Shown here: positions 1 through 6,646 of the stretch, in pieces
Numbering within the stretch: position 1 is the stretch's first letter
Layout of the letters: each line of letters begins with the position of its first letter
Source: Prolixibacteraceae bacterium
GTDB lineage: Bacteria > Bacteroidota > Bacteroidia > Bacteroidales > Prolixibacteraceae
Direction: 5' to 3'
Length of the DNA stretch: 7,089 bases
NCBI GenBank assembly: GCA_016930735.1
Contig: JAFGGF010000007.1
Span: 1 to 7,089 of the forward strand
The notes under the pieces: model-generated
Told to the model about the DNA's origin: nothing
Seen by the model: only the letters and a program-made list of their open reading frames with translations
Databases searched by the model: none
Program-made: the position numbers and the translations under genes

Positions 1-429
1 AACAATATATTCAATATTGACTTTTCTTTTATCTTCCTTTATTTCCAGATTGTTTTCAACCTTCGCCTTATAATATCCTTTATTCCTGAAATATTGCAAT
101 AACTGGCTGTTTGAACGTTGAGTCAGTAATTCATTATAGACCACCGGTTCTTCACCAATGCGTTTAAACCAATCGTTATCCTTTTTTTTCGATGATAAAT
201 TATACAACCAAAGGTGAAATTTAAAGAATCCCAAAATTCTCAGATTTTCCTTTTGCCTGATGTAAGACTCAATGTTTTCCCTGTCAACATTTTTATCGGT
301 AACTTTAATTTCAGTATTATTCAGGAGGTAAGAATCTTCAGGCACATATTTTACAGGTGAACACGAAGCAAGGTATCCCAGCAAAATTGTGAAAAGTAAA
401 TATTTATATATTTTTTTAAACCTATTCAA
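1..429 (-). CDS. tamL: TamL-type BamA/TamA-family outer-membrane lipoprotein, N-terminal part (runs off the left edge)
   Basis: Reading leftward, an open frame encodes 143 residues and continues past base 1. It starts with a basic stretch (NRFKK), a hydrophobic segment (about 8-20) and a lipobox LASC with Cys23, so the product is predicted to be a lipoprotein. After the Cys come the sequence SPVKYVPEDSYLLNN and POTRA-like segments (about 38-65 and 110-143, including YFRNKGYYKAKV). This layout is typical of the Bacteroidota TamA homologue TamL: lipidated N-terminus, POTRA domains, then a BamA-like 16-strand barrel, which would lie outside the window. In TamA-type systems the barrel works with TamB in outer-membrane assembly. 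No ATG is available: in-frame stops lie upstream at about 453-462 and the usable codons are TTG at 429 or 444. I chose 429 because 444 lies inside a candidate -7 element. Family call is firm; separation of TamL from other BamA paralogues is less so. Confidence 0.8.
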   Translation of the reverse strand, partial: MNRFKKIYKYLLFTILLGYLASCSPVKYVPEDSYLLNNTEIKVTDKNVDRENIESYIRQKENLRILGFFKFHLWLYNLSSKKKDNDWFKRIGEEPVVYNELLTQRSNSQLLQYFRNKGYYKAKVENNLEIKEDKRKVNIEYIV

Positions 430-441
430 CTCAACTTTTCC

Positions 442-449
442 CAAAATTA
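442..449 (-). promoter_or_regulatory. Candidate Bacteroidota -7 promoter element (TAATTTTG) for tamL
   Basis: On the minus strand TAATTTTG matches the Bacteroidota consensus TAnnTTTG exactly, 12 bases before the preferred TTG start at 429. Transcription from it would give a very short leader. I see no clear TTG/TTTG -33 element at the usual spacing, and the motif is AT-rich enough to occur by chance, so confidence is low. Confidence 0.3.
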
Positions 450-515
450 ATCAAGTGTTTTATGAAGAAAAAATAACTTTATATTTAATATTACAAAATA
501 TGTTTTTTTTCAGGA

Positions 516-1301
516 ATGATCAGCAAAAATAAAATAAAACTCATTAAATCTTTATCGCAAAAAAAATACCGTTTGCAGGAAAATCTGTTCCTTGCCGAAG
601 GGAATAAAACTACCTCTGAATTCCTTAAATCGGATTTTAAAATACAAACTCTGATTTGCACCGAAAATTATTTCGAAAATACAAAAGAATTTATTTCTGA
701 TAAGTTTGAGATTATTCTTGCAACAACTGAAGAGATTAAAAAATGCAGCCTGCAGAAAAATCCGCAGGAATCGATGGTTCTGTGTGAGTTGCCGGAAACA
801 GAATTTGACTTCAACTTTTTGAGGGATGACCTTGTGATTTGCCTCGATAATATTCAGGATCCGGGAAACCTGGGGACAATTATCCGAATTGCCGACTGGT
901 ATGGTATTAAAACTATCTGCGCCTCGAAAACTACAGCTGATGTATATAACCCGAAAGTTGTTCAGGCTTCAATGGGGTCAATAATAAGAGTTAATATTTA
1001 TTACACCGATTTGATAAAAATAATTCAATATGCAAACCAGGAGGAAATTCCAACCTATGGAACATTCCTTGACGGCAGGAACATTTTTTCTGAAAAACTC
1101 CCTGAAAATGCGATATTTGTGATGGGCAACGAAGGAAACGGAATTTCTGCTGAACTGGAACCTTTATTAAACAACAGGCTTTGTATTCCTTCCTTAAAAA
1201 CAGATATGTATGATACAATCGATTCACTGAATGTTTCAGTGGCAACTGCCATTGTTTGTTCTGAATTCAGGAGGTCAAAATTTCCGCATTATTCAAAATG
1301 A
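516..1301 (+). CDS. TrmH/SpoU-family RNA 2'-O-ribose methyltransferase
   Basis: A 261-residue cytosolic SAM-dependent methyltransferase of the SPOUT superfamily. Residues 1-100 form an N-terminal RNA-substrate-binding domain (MISKNKIKLIKSLSQKKYR, LFLAEG at 24-29). The knotted catalytic domain follows, with motif 1 at 111-124 (DNIQDPGNLGTIIR; Asn118 and the catalytic-type Arg124), motif 2 at 202-211 (VMGNEGNGIS, Glu206) and motif 3 around 225-246 (IPS to SLNVSVATAI). All three motifs are intact, so it should be active. The family methylates rRNA or tRNA riboses; the exact nucleotide cannot be read from the sequence. The ATG at 516 puts the conserved N-terminus in place. The gene diverges from tamL across an 86-base gap; TATGTTTT at 499-506 is a weak -7-like match. 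Its 3' end overlaps the porT 3' end by 13 bases. Confidence 0.93.
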   Translation: MISKNKIKLIKSLSQKKYRLQENLFLAEGNKTTSEFLKSDFKIQTLICTENYFENTKEFISDKFEIILATTEEIKKCSLQKNPQESMVLCELPETEFDFNFLRDDLVICLDNIQDPGNLGTIIRIADWYGIKTICASKTTADVYNPKVVQASMGSIIRVNIYYTDLIKIIQYANQEEIPTYGTFLDGRNIFSEKLPENAIFVMGNEGNGISAELEPLLNNRLCIPSLKTDMYDTIDSLNVSVATAIVCSEFRRSKFPHYSK

Positions 1302-2053
1302 AAACTCAGGGTAAAAATATTTGATGTCAGCCTGTTTATTGAATGAGTATAATATTGCCTTTGCTCAACAGGAGCTGCTCCAAGCTGGTTGTTTAATCCG
1401 ATACTGACTTTTGCCTCCATCGAAAACCGGAAAAACAACATATAAGTATCCCAGCCTGCACCCATTTCGGCATAAAAACCACCTTTTTTCAACCGAACCA
1501 GGTCTTCTTTTGCAGTTTTGGAAATATCCTGCCGGTATGCTATCCCGAAAATTACATAAGGCCTGTTATTATTTATTCGAAGTGCTTTGTATTTTATTAA
1601 CAAGGGAAAATCGAGGAATGTCGATTTTATTGAATATTCGTAATTATTACTGGTATAAATTTCATTCACATCAATCACAGGAACATTATAAATCAACCTA
1701 CGTTCGCCAAAGGATAATCCTGGTAGGAAACGCAGGTTAAAATCACGTGTAAGCCTGAGGCTTGTAATTATTCCAACAGTAAAACCTGCAACGTTGCGAC
1801 TGACATCAGCCCTGACAGTATCATATGAACCTACCTGAATCTGGTCTCCCGGCCAAACAGTTGGGAAAAATTCAGGATTTTCCCCTATCGGTGTAAAATG
1901 CTGTACACCAAAATCGAGTGTATTGATTCCGAGTGTAAAACCAAAATGCAGCCTTTTATCATCAAAAGTGGTTAAATAATTTACTTTGGTTCGTTGTGCA
2001 AAACCAGTTATTACCAGAATGATTAAAAATATGGCTAATACGAATTTTTTCAC
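1289..2053 (-). CDS. porT: PorT-family outer-membrane beta-barrel protein of the type IX secretion system
   Basis: A 254-residue protein. Residues 1-20 are a Sec signal peptide (MKKFVLAIFLIILVITGFAQ), followed by an outer-membrane barrel-like pattern of alternating strands: HFGFTLGINTLDF (36-48), FTVGIITSLRLTRDFNLRFLPGLSFGERRLIY region (91-122), FLDFPLLIKYKALR (146-159), PYVIFGIAYRQD (165-176), and a C-terminal strand ending FTLSFHFE. This matches PorT of Porphyromonas and Flavobacteria, an outer-membrane protein needed for T9SS-dependent protein export. Length is usual for the family. There is no in-frame ATG: the candidates are TTG at 2065 and GTG at 2053. I prefer GTG because it yields the canonical MKK signal-peptide start; the extra residues would be LIFF. 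It lies 71 bases after ubiE on the same strand, so it may be co-transcribed or have its own weak promoter (TAATTTTC lies in the gap). The T9SS role is family knowledge, not seen here. Confidence 0.87.
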   Translation of the reverse strand: MKKFVLAIFLIILVITGFAQRTKVNYLTTFDDKRLHFGFTLGINTLDFGVQHFTPIGENPEFFPTVWPGDQIQVGSYDTVRADVSRNVAGFTVGIITSLRLTRDFNLRFLPGLSFGERRLIYNVPVIDVNEIYTSNNYEYSIKSTFLDFPLLIKYKALRINNNRPYVIFGIAYRQDISKTAKEDLVRLKKGGFYAEMGAGWDTYMLFFRFSMEAKVSIGLNNQLGAAPVEQRQYYTHSINRLTSNIFTLSFHFE

Positions 2054-2124
2054 AAAAAAAATCAAATGCGTTACTGTTCAAAACAACAATATTAGAAAAT
2101 TATTGCACATTCCAATCCAATAAA

Positions 2125-2859
2125 TTAAAAAGATTTGGATTTTTGCCCTTTATAAATGGTTGCAATCCCAAATGTGAGCGGTACTGATGAAATATTAACA
2201 AAACCTACCCTTTTCAGGATATCTTCAAACTTTTTACCCGAAGGAAATTCGCTGACTGAATCGTGCAGGTACAAGTATGCTGACCTGTCTTTAGAAACAA
2301 TCTTTCCGATAAAAGGCAGAATTCTTTTAAAATAAAAACCATATAACATTTTAAAAATCCCCGACTGTGGCTTTGAGAATTCAAGTATAAGAAACCAGCC
2401 TCCTATCTTAAGGACTCTTAAAACCTCTGAAAGCCCCTTTTCAATATCCTCAAAATTTCTGACACCAAAACCTGCTACTGATGAATCAAACGTATTGTCT
2501 TCGAAAGGTAAGTTCTCCGAATCGGCTACCATTAATTCAATTTTATCAGTCAATTTCTTTTTAATGATTTTCTTTCTGCCAATTTCAAGCATTCCTTTCG
2601 AAATATCAATTCCTGTTACTTTTTGAGGATTTATTTTACAGGCTTCAATGGCAAAATCTGCTGTTCCTGTTGCAATGTCAAGAATAGTTTCCGGAGTGTA
2701 TTTACTTAAAATCCGTATGGTTTTTTTCCTCCAGTATTTATCAACATGAAACGATAAGGTATGATTTAAAAGGTCATACCTGCCCGAAATATTATTGAAC
2801 ATTTCAGCAACCTGTTTCTTTTTGGGGGCATCTGAATCTTTATAAGGTACAACTGCCAT
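2125..2859 (-). CDS. ubiE: Demethylmenaquinone C-methyltransferase UbiE/MenG
   Basis: A 244-residue class I SAM-dependent methyltransferase, full length for the family. Visible motifs: the UbiE signature region YDLLNHTLSFHVDKYW (28-43), SAM-binding LDIATGTADFAIEA (60-73), acidic GID (83-85) closing strand 2, the FGVRNFED block (131-138), the second signature RVLKIGGWFLILEFS (148-162) and the Y-L-HDSVSEFPSG block (197-208). The enzyme methylates demethylmenaquinone to menaquinone, the last step of the pathway; Bacteroidota normally make menaquinone rather than ubiquinone, so MenG is the functional name. The start ATG (2859-2857) shares its A with the TGA stop of the upstream purL-like gene (TGATG), which implies translational coupling. 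porT follows 71 bases downstream. Confidence 0.95.
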   Translation of the reverse strand: MAVVPYKDSDAPKKKQVAEMFNNISGRYDLLNHTLSFHVDKYWRKKTIRILSKYTPETILDIATGTADFAIEACKINPQKVTGIDISKGMLEIGRKKIIKKKLTDKIELMVADSENLPFEDNTFDSSVAGFGVRNFEDIEKGLSEVLRVLKIGGWFLILEFSKPQSGIFKMLYGFYFKRILPFIGKIVSKDRSAYLYLHDSVSEFPSGKKFEDILKRVGFVNISSVPLTFGIATIYKGQKSKSF

Positions 2860-3899
2860 CAGGCTCCCTGAGTCATTTTATCGATATATCCAAACGATTC
2901 ATCATCAATACGGATTTCACCTTTGGTGACATGCCCGACAGTAAAAAACGGCACTTTCATTTCAAATAATGTATCAACAAAATCATCTTCTTTAGCCGGG
3001 TCAACATCAACAATAATTCTCCCCATTGCTTCACCAAACAGAAAAGCATCTTTCCTTATTTCAGCATCGGTAGTAATATCAAAACCAAGGCTGTTTGGTA
3101 TGGCAGCCCTCAACAAAGTAAAGAACAGGCCTCCTTTACCAACCGGGCTGGCACTACTGATCAGCTGATTTTCATGCAACACTTTCAACACTTTATGAAT
3201 TTTTGTTTCATCCTGAATATCAAAAAACGGAAGCGAAGAATTTCCTATATTATGATAAAATTCGAGGTATTCAGAGAAAGCGATATCATTTTGCGACCTT
3301 CCAATCATAAAAATATTATTCCCTTTTGTACAGAACTTATGAGATGTCAGAGCTCTTGTTTTATCAAATGCTGCCATTATACTAAGGATAATGGTTGGAG
3401 GAACTGGGTCATGCCCGGCAAAATGATCAAACCTGATCTTCCTGTCCGAAATTTTTAAACCAAACCTTGATGCTGCATTTTCAAGTCCGTGTTTTGCCCC
3501 TGAAGCAATCATATGCCCATTGGGGTCGGCAAAATCGATGTGGTAAAGAAGTGCACTGACTGCCACGGGATCGGCACCAAAACACAACATTTTACGCATT
3601 GCCCTCGACATCAGTATCTCAACAGCCTTTTTAGGATCATCCTGAAGATGGTGGTGAAATGCATGTGTACTCATTGCCAGGTTCTGGCCTGTGCTTTCAA
3701 TCTGGAAAACACCGGTTTCATCATTATCACTGTCTCCGATTGAATCCGGAGAAATCCCCAATTCACTGAAATCATTAAAATAATTGATTGAGGCAAGATT
3801 CGGATTGACCATCAATGAATAAATAACATCCGAAATATTTTCCGGTTCCTGTACCTGGTCAATTGTAAACTCCTCATTAGTAGCTTCCTTTTGTTTCAT
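2859..3899 (-). CDS. PurL C-terminal-half-like protein (AIR synthase-related), probably catalytically degenerate
   Basis: A 346-residue protein that aligns by eye with one half, the second FGAM-synthetase domain, of PurL. Matches in order: VNPNLASINYFNDF (31-44; PurL has PNIASKxWVYxQYD), SRAMRKMLCFGADPVAV (98-114; PurL EAARNLACVGAEPLAV), PPTIILSIMAAFDK (167-180), GKGGLFFTLLRA (254-265; PurL SDGGLAVALAE) and FLFGEAMGRIIVDV (286-299; PurL LLFGESQGRFLVSV). The N-terminal-half catalytic EHCSYK motif and the glutaminase domain are absent. Residues typical of the nucleotide/metal site look replaced: TTDGN by STHAF (77-81), SGNVS by SDRKI (151-155), HDVSDGG by ASPVGKGG. It therefore cannot be a complete FGAM synthase and may be a regulator, partner or repurposed paralogue. 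An in-frame TTG at 3932 exists, but it lies in a candidate -7 element, so I chose the ATG at 3899. Stop overlaps ubiE start. Function unknown. Confidence 0.75.
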   Translation of the reverse strand: MKQKEATNEEFTIDQVQEPENISDVIYSLMVNPNLASINYFNDFSELGISPDSIGDSDNDETGVFQIESTGQNLAMSTHAFHHHLQDDPKKAVEILMSRAMRKMLCFGADPVAVSALLYHIDFADPNGHMIASGAKHGLENAASRFGLKISDRKIRFDHFAGHDPVPPTIILSIMAAFDKTRALTSHKFCTKGNNIFMIGRSQNDIAFSEYLEFYHNIGNSSLPFFDIQDETKIHKVLKVLHENQLISSASPVGKGGLFFTLLRAAIPNSLGFDITTDAEIRKDAFLFGEAMGRIIVDVDPAKEDDFVDTLFEMKVPFFTVGHVTKGEIRIDDESFGYIDKMTQGA

Positions 3900-3929
3900 C
3901 CCTTTAAAAATTTCATTATTCAGACCAAA

Positions 3930-3937
3930 CAAAAATA
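3930..3937 (-). promoter_or_regulatory. Candidate Bacteroidota -7 promoter element (TATTTTTG) for the purL-like/ubiE transcript
   Basis: Minus-strand TATTTTTG is an exact match to TAnnTTTG, 30 bases before the ATG at 3899. That gives a plausible 5' leader of about 20-25 bases. It lies in the 109-base divergent gap shared with the short-chain dehydrogenase. No convincing -33 TTG was found at the expected distance. Confidence 0.35.
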
Positions 3938-4008
3938 ATTAAGTGCCGCTTTATTACATAATAAATGTGGTTTTTTTTAACTTCGGTTTCGATTTCAAAT
4001 ATTTTCTT

Positions 4009-4767
4009 ATGAAAAAAACAGCCTTAGTAACAGGAGCGACTTCAGGAATCGGAGAAGCTACAGCAATAATTCTGGCAAACAATAATTTTAATATTATAAT
4101 AACAGGCCGCAGGAAAAACAGGCTGAATGTTTTAAAGGAAAAAATTGTAGCTGAAACCGGTGCAGATGTTTTTTGCCTCAACTTTGATATAAGGAACCAG
4201 ACAGAAACAGAAAAGGCTGTTGATTCGTTGCCTTCAGAATGGAAAAATATTGACATCCTGATTAATAATGCAGGCCTTGCTGTGGGAATGAATACAATCG
4301 ACGAAGGAGTTATTGACGACTGGGAAAGAATGATTGATACCAATATTAAAGGATTACTTTATATTACACGAAAAATTTCCCCAATGATGGTCGAAAAGAA
4401 GTCGGGGCATATTGTTAACATTTCTTCAATAGCCGGAAAAGAAACATATCCGATGGGGAATGTTTATTGTGCAACCAAACATGCTGTGGAATCGCTTACA
4501 AAAGCCATGCGGATCGACCTGTTAAAATATGGAATAAAAGTCAGTTCTATTGGGCCCGGTGCCGTTAAAACCGAATTCTCTAATGTAAGGTTTAAAGGGG
4601 ATGACGCAAGGGCAGAAAATGTTTACAACGGATTTACACCTTTGGCTGCACAGGACATTGCAGAAGCAATTTTATTTATTGTTTCCCGGCCAAAGCACGT
4701 CAATATCGATGATTTACTGATTATGCCAACCGACCAGGCTTACAGCAGAGATTTTAACAGGAAATAA
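4009..4767 (+). CDS. Short-chain dehydrogenase/reductase, YdfG-like (NADP-dependent 3-hydroxy acid dehydrogenase type)
   Basis: A 252-residue classical SDR with Rossmann fold. Visible: TGATSGIG cofactor loop (8-15), TGRR (32-35) with basic residues favouring NADP(H), NNAG (86-89), and the catalytic tetrad Asn112, Ser140, Tyr153, Lys157 in NISSIAG and YCATK. The C-terminal half shares TEFSNVRFKGDDARAE (188-203) and a VNI-x-x-L-x-x-MP-x-x-Q segment with E. coli YdfG, which acts on L-allo-threonine, serine and 3-hydroxy acids and reduces malonic semialdehyde. YdfG-type activity is therefore likely but its physiological substrate is not shown. The frame is open upstream to 3943, but the ATG at 4009 gives the standard MKKTALVTGA start and avoids a hydrophobic extension unknown in the family. 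The gene diverges from the purL-like gene; the next gene begins 49 bases downstream. Confidence 0.92.
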   Translation: MKKTALVTGATSGIGEATAIILANNNFNIIITGRRKNRLNVLKEKIVAETGADVFCLNFDIRNQTETEKAVDSLPSEWKNIDILINNAGLAVGMNTIDEGVIDDWERMIDTNIKGLLYITRKISPMMVEKKSGHIVNISSIAGKETYPMGNVYCATKHAVESLTKAMRIDLLKYGIKVSSIGPGAVKTEFSNVRFKGDDARAENVYNGFTPLAAQDIAEAILFIVSRPKHVNIDDLLIMPTDQAYSRDFNRK

Positions 4768-4816
4768 TTAAAGATAAAAGCCAACGTTATTAAAGAATAA
4801 CCAATTAACAGAACTT

Positions 4817-5527
4817 ATGCCGGAAGCTTTGATAATTACGCCCGTTAAAGATTCAATAACCACAACCGAAAAAACAATACGATCGGTCCATTCGTCTTTG
4901 GGTGATTTTCTGTATGTTATTTATAATGACTTCAGCAACAGCGAAACCAAATACTTCCTTCAGGAAAATCAGTTAAAATATGATTATGAATTAATTCACC
5001 TCGAAGACGTTACACAAAATCCGTCCCCAAACTACAAACTCGTTTTGCAAATGGCTCATAAAAAATCGCTGGAATTAAATGTCCCTTTGGTTATTGTTGA
5101 ATCGGATGTAATTGTTAAAGAAAATACTTTTAAAAAACTGCTGGATGCAAATAAACAAAAGAAAAATGCCGGAATGGTGGGTGCTGTAACTGTTGATGAG
5201 AAAGGCAATTACAACTTCCCGTACAATTATATCAGGGAAAAAACAAGGGATATTGAATTGACCAAACACAGCCTGAGTTTTTGTTGTACGCTGCTTTCTT
5301 TGGAGTTTTTAAAAAATTTTAATTTTGAAAAGCTATCGTCGAAAAAAGACTGGTTTGATATATATATTTCACGGAAATCGAAAAAACTGGGTTTTGGGAA
5401 TTATTTGGCAAAAGACAATGAAGTTTTACATTTGCCGCATAGCAGCCGCCCGTGGAAACAATTAAAATACACAAATCCGGTAAAATATTATTTTTATAAA
5501 TATTTAAAAGGAAGAGACAGGATTTAA
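4817..5527 (+). CDS. Small GT-A-type (family 2-like) glycosyltransferase
   Basis: A 236-residue soluble protein without signal peptide or membrane segment. The N-terminus ALIITPVKDS (4-13) followed by TTEKTIRSVHSSL is the first strand and helix of GT-A glycosyltransferases. YNDFS (37-41) carries the nucleotide-contacting Asp38, and VIVESDVIV (92-100) supplies an ESD version of the DxD metal motif (Asp97). The C-terminal half contains a KDWFDIYISRK block (177-187) and a VLHLPHSSRPWKQLKY segment (203-217), where acceptor and metal-binding residues such as His would be expected. It should transfer a sugar from a nucleotide-sugar donor in the cytoplasm; donor and acceptor cannot be read. It is shorter than many family 2 enzymes, essentially the catalytic domain alone. 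Its stop lies 3 bases before the histidine kinase start, so both are almost certainly on one mRNA. Confidence 0.72.
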   Translation: MPEALIITPVKDSITTTEKTIRSVHSSLGDFLYVIYNDFSNSETKYFLQENQLKYDYELIHLEDVTQNPSPNYKLVLQMAHKKSLELNVPLVIVESDVIVKENTFKKLLDANKQKKNAGMVGAVTVDEKGNYNFPYNYIREKTRDIELTKHSLSFCCTLLSLEFLKNFNFEKLSSKKDWFDIYISRKSKKLGFGNYLAKDNEVLHLPHSSRPWKQLKYTNPVKYYFYKYLKGRDRI

Positions 5528-5530
5528 ACC

Positions 5531-6595
5531 ATGCCAAAAATTAAAAGTTATTATAAACTCAGGATCATCGGCCATCTAGTTTTCTGGCTGGCAAGTATAA
5601 TATACTGGTTTATACTTTTTTACATGGTCGACAAGGAAAACTTTTCACTTACAGGCCATACCCTTTTAAAAGACCTTATTTTAAACCTTTCATTTGCAAT
5701 TTCGGTTTATATAAATTTATATATCCTGATCCCAAAACTTTTTATTCGCAAAAATTATATTTATTATGGTTTCTGGCTGATTTTACTGCTTGCATCATCA
5801 TCGGTACTTATTCAAATCCTTTTTATATATCCGTTTCATTATATTTTTTCACCGGAGCAGTTTGATTCATTTGATCCTTCTATTTATTCACGATACTTTT
5901 TTGTTACTTTTTTATATGTAGCAATAACTTCCGTTTTAAAATTTATTAAAGAATGGTTCATCTTACAGGACCTTAAATTTAAATATGAACAGATTGAAAG
6001 GCAGAAACTTGAAGCAGAATTGAAAACCTTAAAAGGCCAGGTTCATCCGCATTTCCTTTTTAATTCGTTGAACAATGTATATTCATTGTCGCTTACCAAT
6101 CCTGAAAAGGTACCTGATCTGATCCTGAAATTATCAGACTTGCTCAGGCATGCTATTTATGAATCGCGGGAAAATTTTATCAAGCTTTCAAAAGAAATCG
6201 GGTTTGTCGAAAACTATTTGTCGTTGCAAAAGATCCGGGTTTCCGATAAAGTTAAAATTGAATACATTATTAAAGGCACTGTCCCCGAAAAATTGATCGC
6301 ACCTTTACTGTTCGAACCTTTTATCGATAATGCATTTAAACATGGTTTGAGCGGCAACTCAGGGAATGAATTTGTTAAGGTTAATTTTGATTTTACCAAA
6401 CCTGATTATCTGGAATTTACAATTGAAAATTCATATGAAAAGTTGATTGAAAATAACACTAAATACAAAGGAATCGGGCTTGAGAATGTTAAACAACGTT
6501 TATCGCATTTATATAATAAGGATAAATATGAATTAAAAATTACGGATGAGAATAATATATATAAAGTTTTTCTTGGTTTACATTTAAAGGAATAA
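5531..6595 (+). CDS. LytS/YehU-type integral-membrane sensor histidine kinase
   Basis: A 354-residue kinase. Four predicted membrane helices lie at about 11-32, 47-69, 77-101 and 121-143 with short loops and no large periplasmic domain, so sensing is likely within the membrane or by a partner. A short coiled coil (about 148-168, FKYEQIERQKLEAELKTLK) leads into the His_kinase domain GQVHPHFLFNSLNNVYSL (169-186), whose His174 in PHFLFN is the likely phospho-acceptor. The ATPase part follows: N-box FEPFIDNAFKHG (261-272, Asn267) and G-box KGIGLENVKQRL (313-324). All key motifs are present. This family pairs with LytTR response regulators, and one starts about 50 bases downstream. The start lies 3 bases after the glycosyltransferase stop. 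The signal is unknown. Confidence 0.94.
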   Translation: MPKIKSYYKLRIIGHLVFWLASIIYWFILFYMVDKENFSLTGHTLLKDLILNLSFAISVYINLYILIPKLFIRKNYIYYGFWLILLLASSSVLIQILFIYPFHYIFSPEQFDSFDPSIYSRYFFVTFLYVAITSVLKFIKEWFILQDLKFKYEQIERQKLEAELKTLKGQVHPHFLFNSLNNVYSLSLTNPEKVPDLILKLSDLLRHAIYESRENFIKLSKEIGFVENYLSLQKIRVSDKVKIEYIIKGTVPEKLIAPLLFEPFIDNAFKHGLSGNSGNEFVKVNFDFTKPDYLEFTIENSYEKLIENNTKYKGIGLENVKQRLSHLYNKDKYELKITDENNIYKVFLGLHLKE

Positions 6596-6646
6596 TTTTA
6601 GTTCTGAATTTATTTTCTCTTTTGTGTCTGTTTTAAAATAATGATA

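Noticed and set aside
991..1252. Minus-strand open frames inside the TrmH-family gene
   Set aside because: They are antisense to an intact, strongly conserved methyltransferase and their translations show no recognisable domain.
1411..1740. Plus-strand 109-codon open frame opposite porT
   Set aside because: Shadow of porT; the composition is irregular and shows no motif.
2923..3743. Three plus-strand open frames opposite the purL-like gene
   Set aside because: Antisense shadows of a longer frame that has family-level conservation; no coding signal of their own.
3956..3968. Inverted repeat ACAT-AATAA-ATGT in the divergent gap, considered as an operator
   Set aside because: Only four paired bases per arm; not distinguishable from chance.
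3943..4008. 22-residue hydrophobic N-terminal extension of the dehydrogenase
   Set aside because: The ATG at 4009 gives the family-standard start; the extension would cover the divergent promoter region and is not seen in YdfG-like proteins.
3954..4343. Minus-strand 129-codon frame opposite the dehydrogenase
   Set aside because: It is antisense to the invariant SDR motifs, so its length is explained by the codon use of the real gene.
4786..4801. Hairpin GTTATT-AAAG-AATAAC between the dehydrogenase and the glycosyltransferase
   Set aside because: The 6-bp, AT-rich stem has no following T-tract, so it is too weak for a terminator and expected by chance in such AT-rich DNA.
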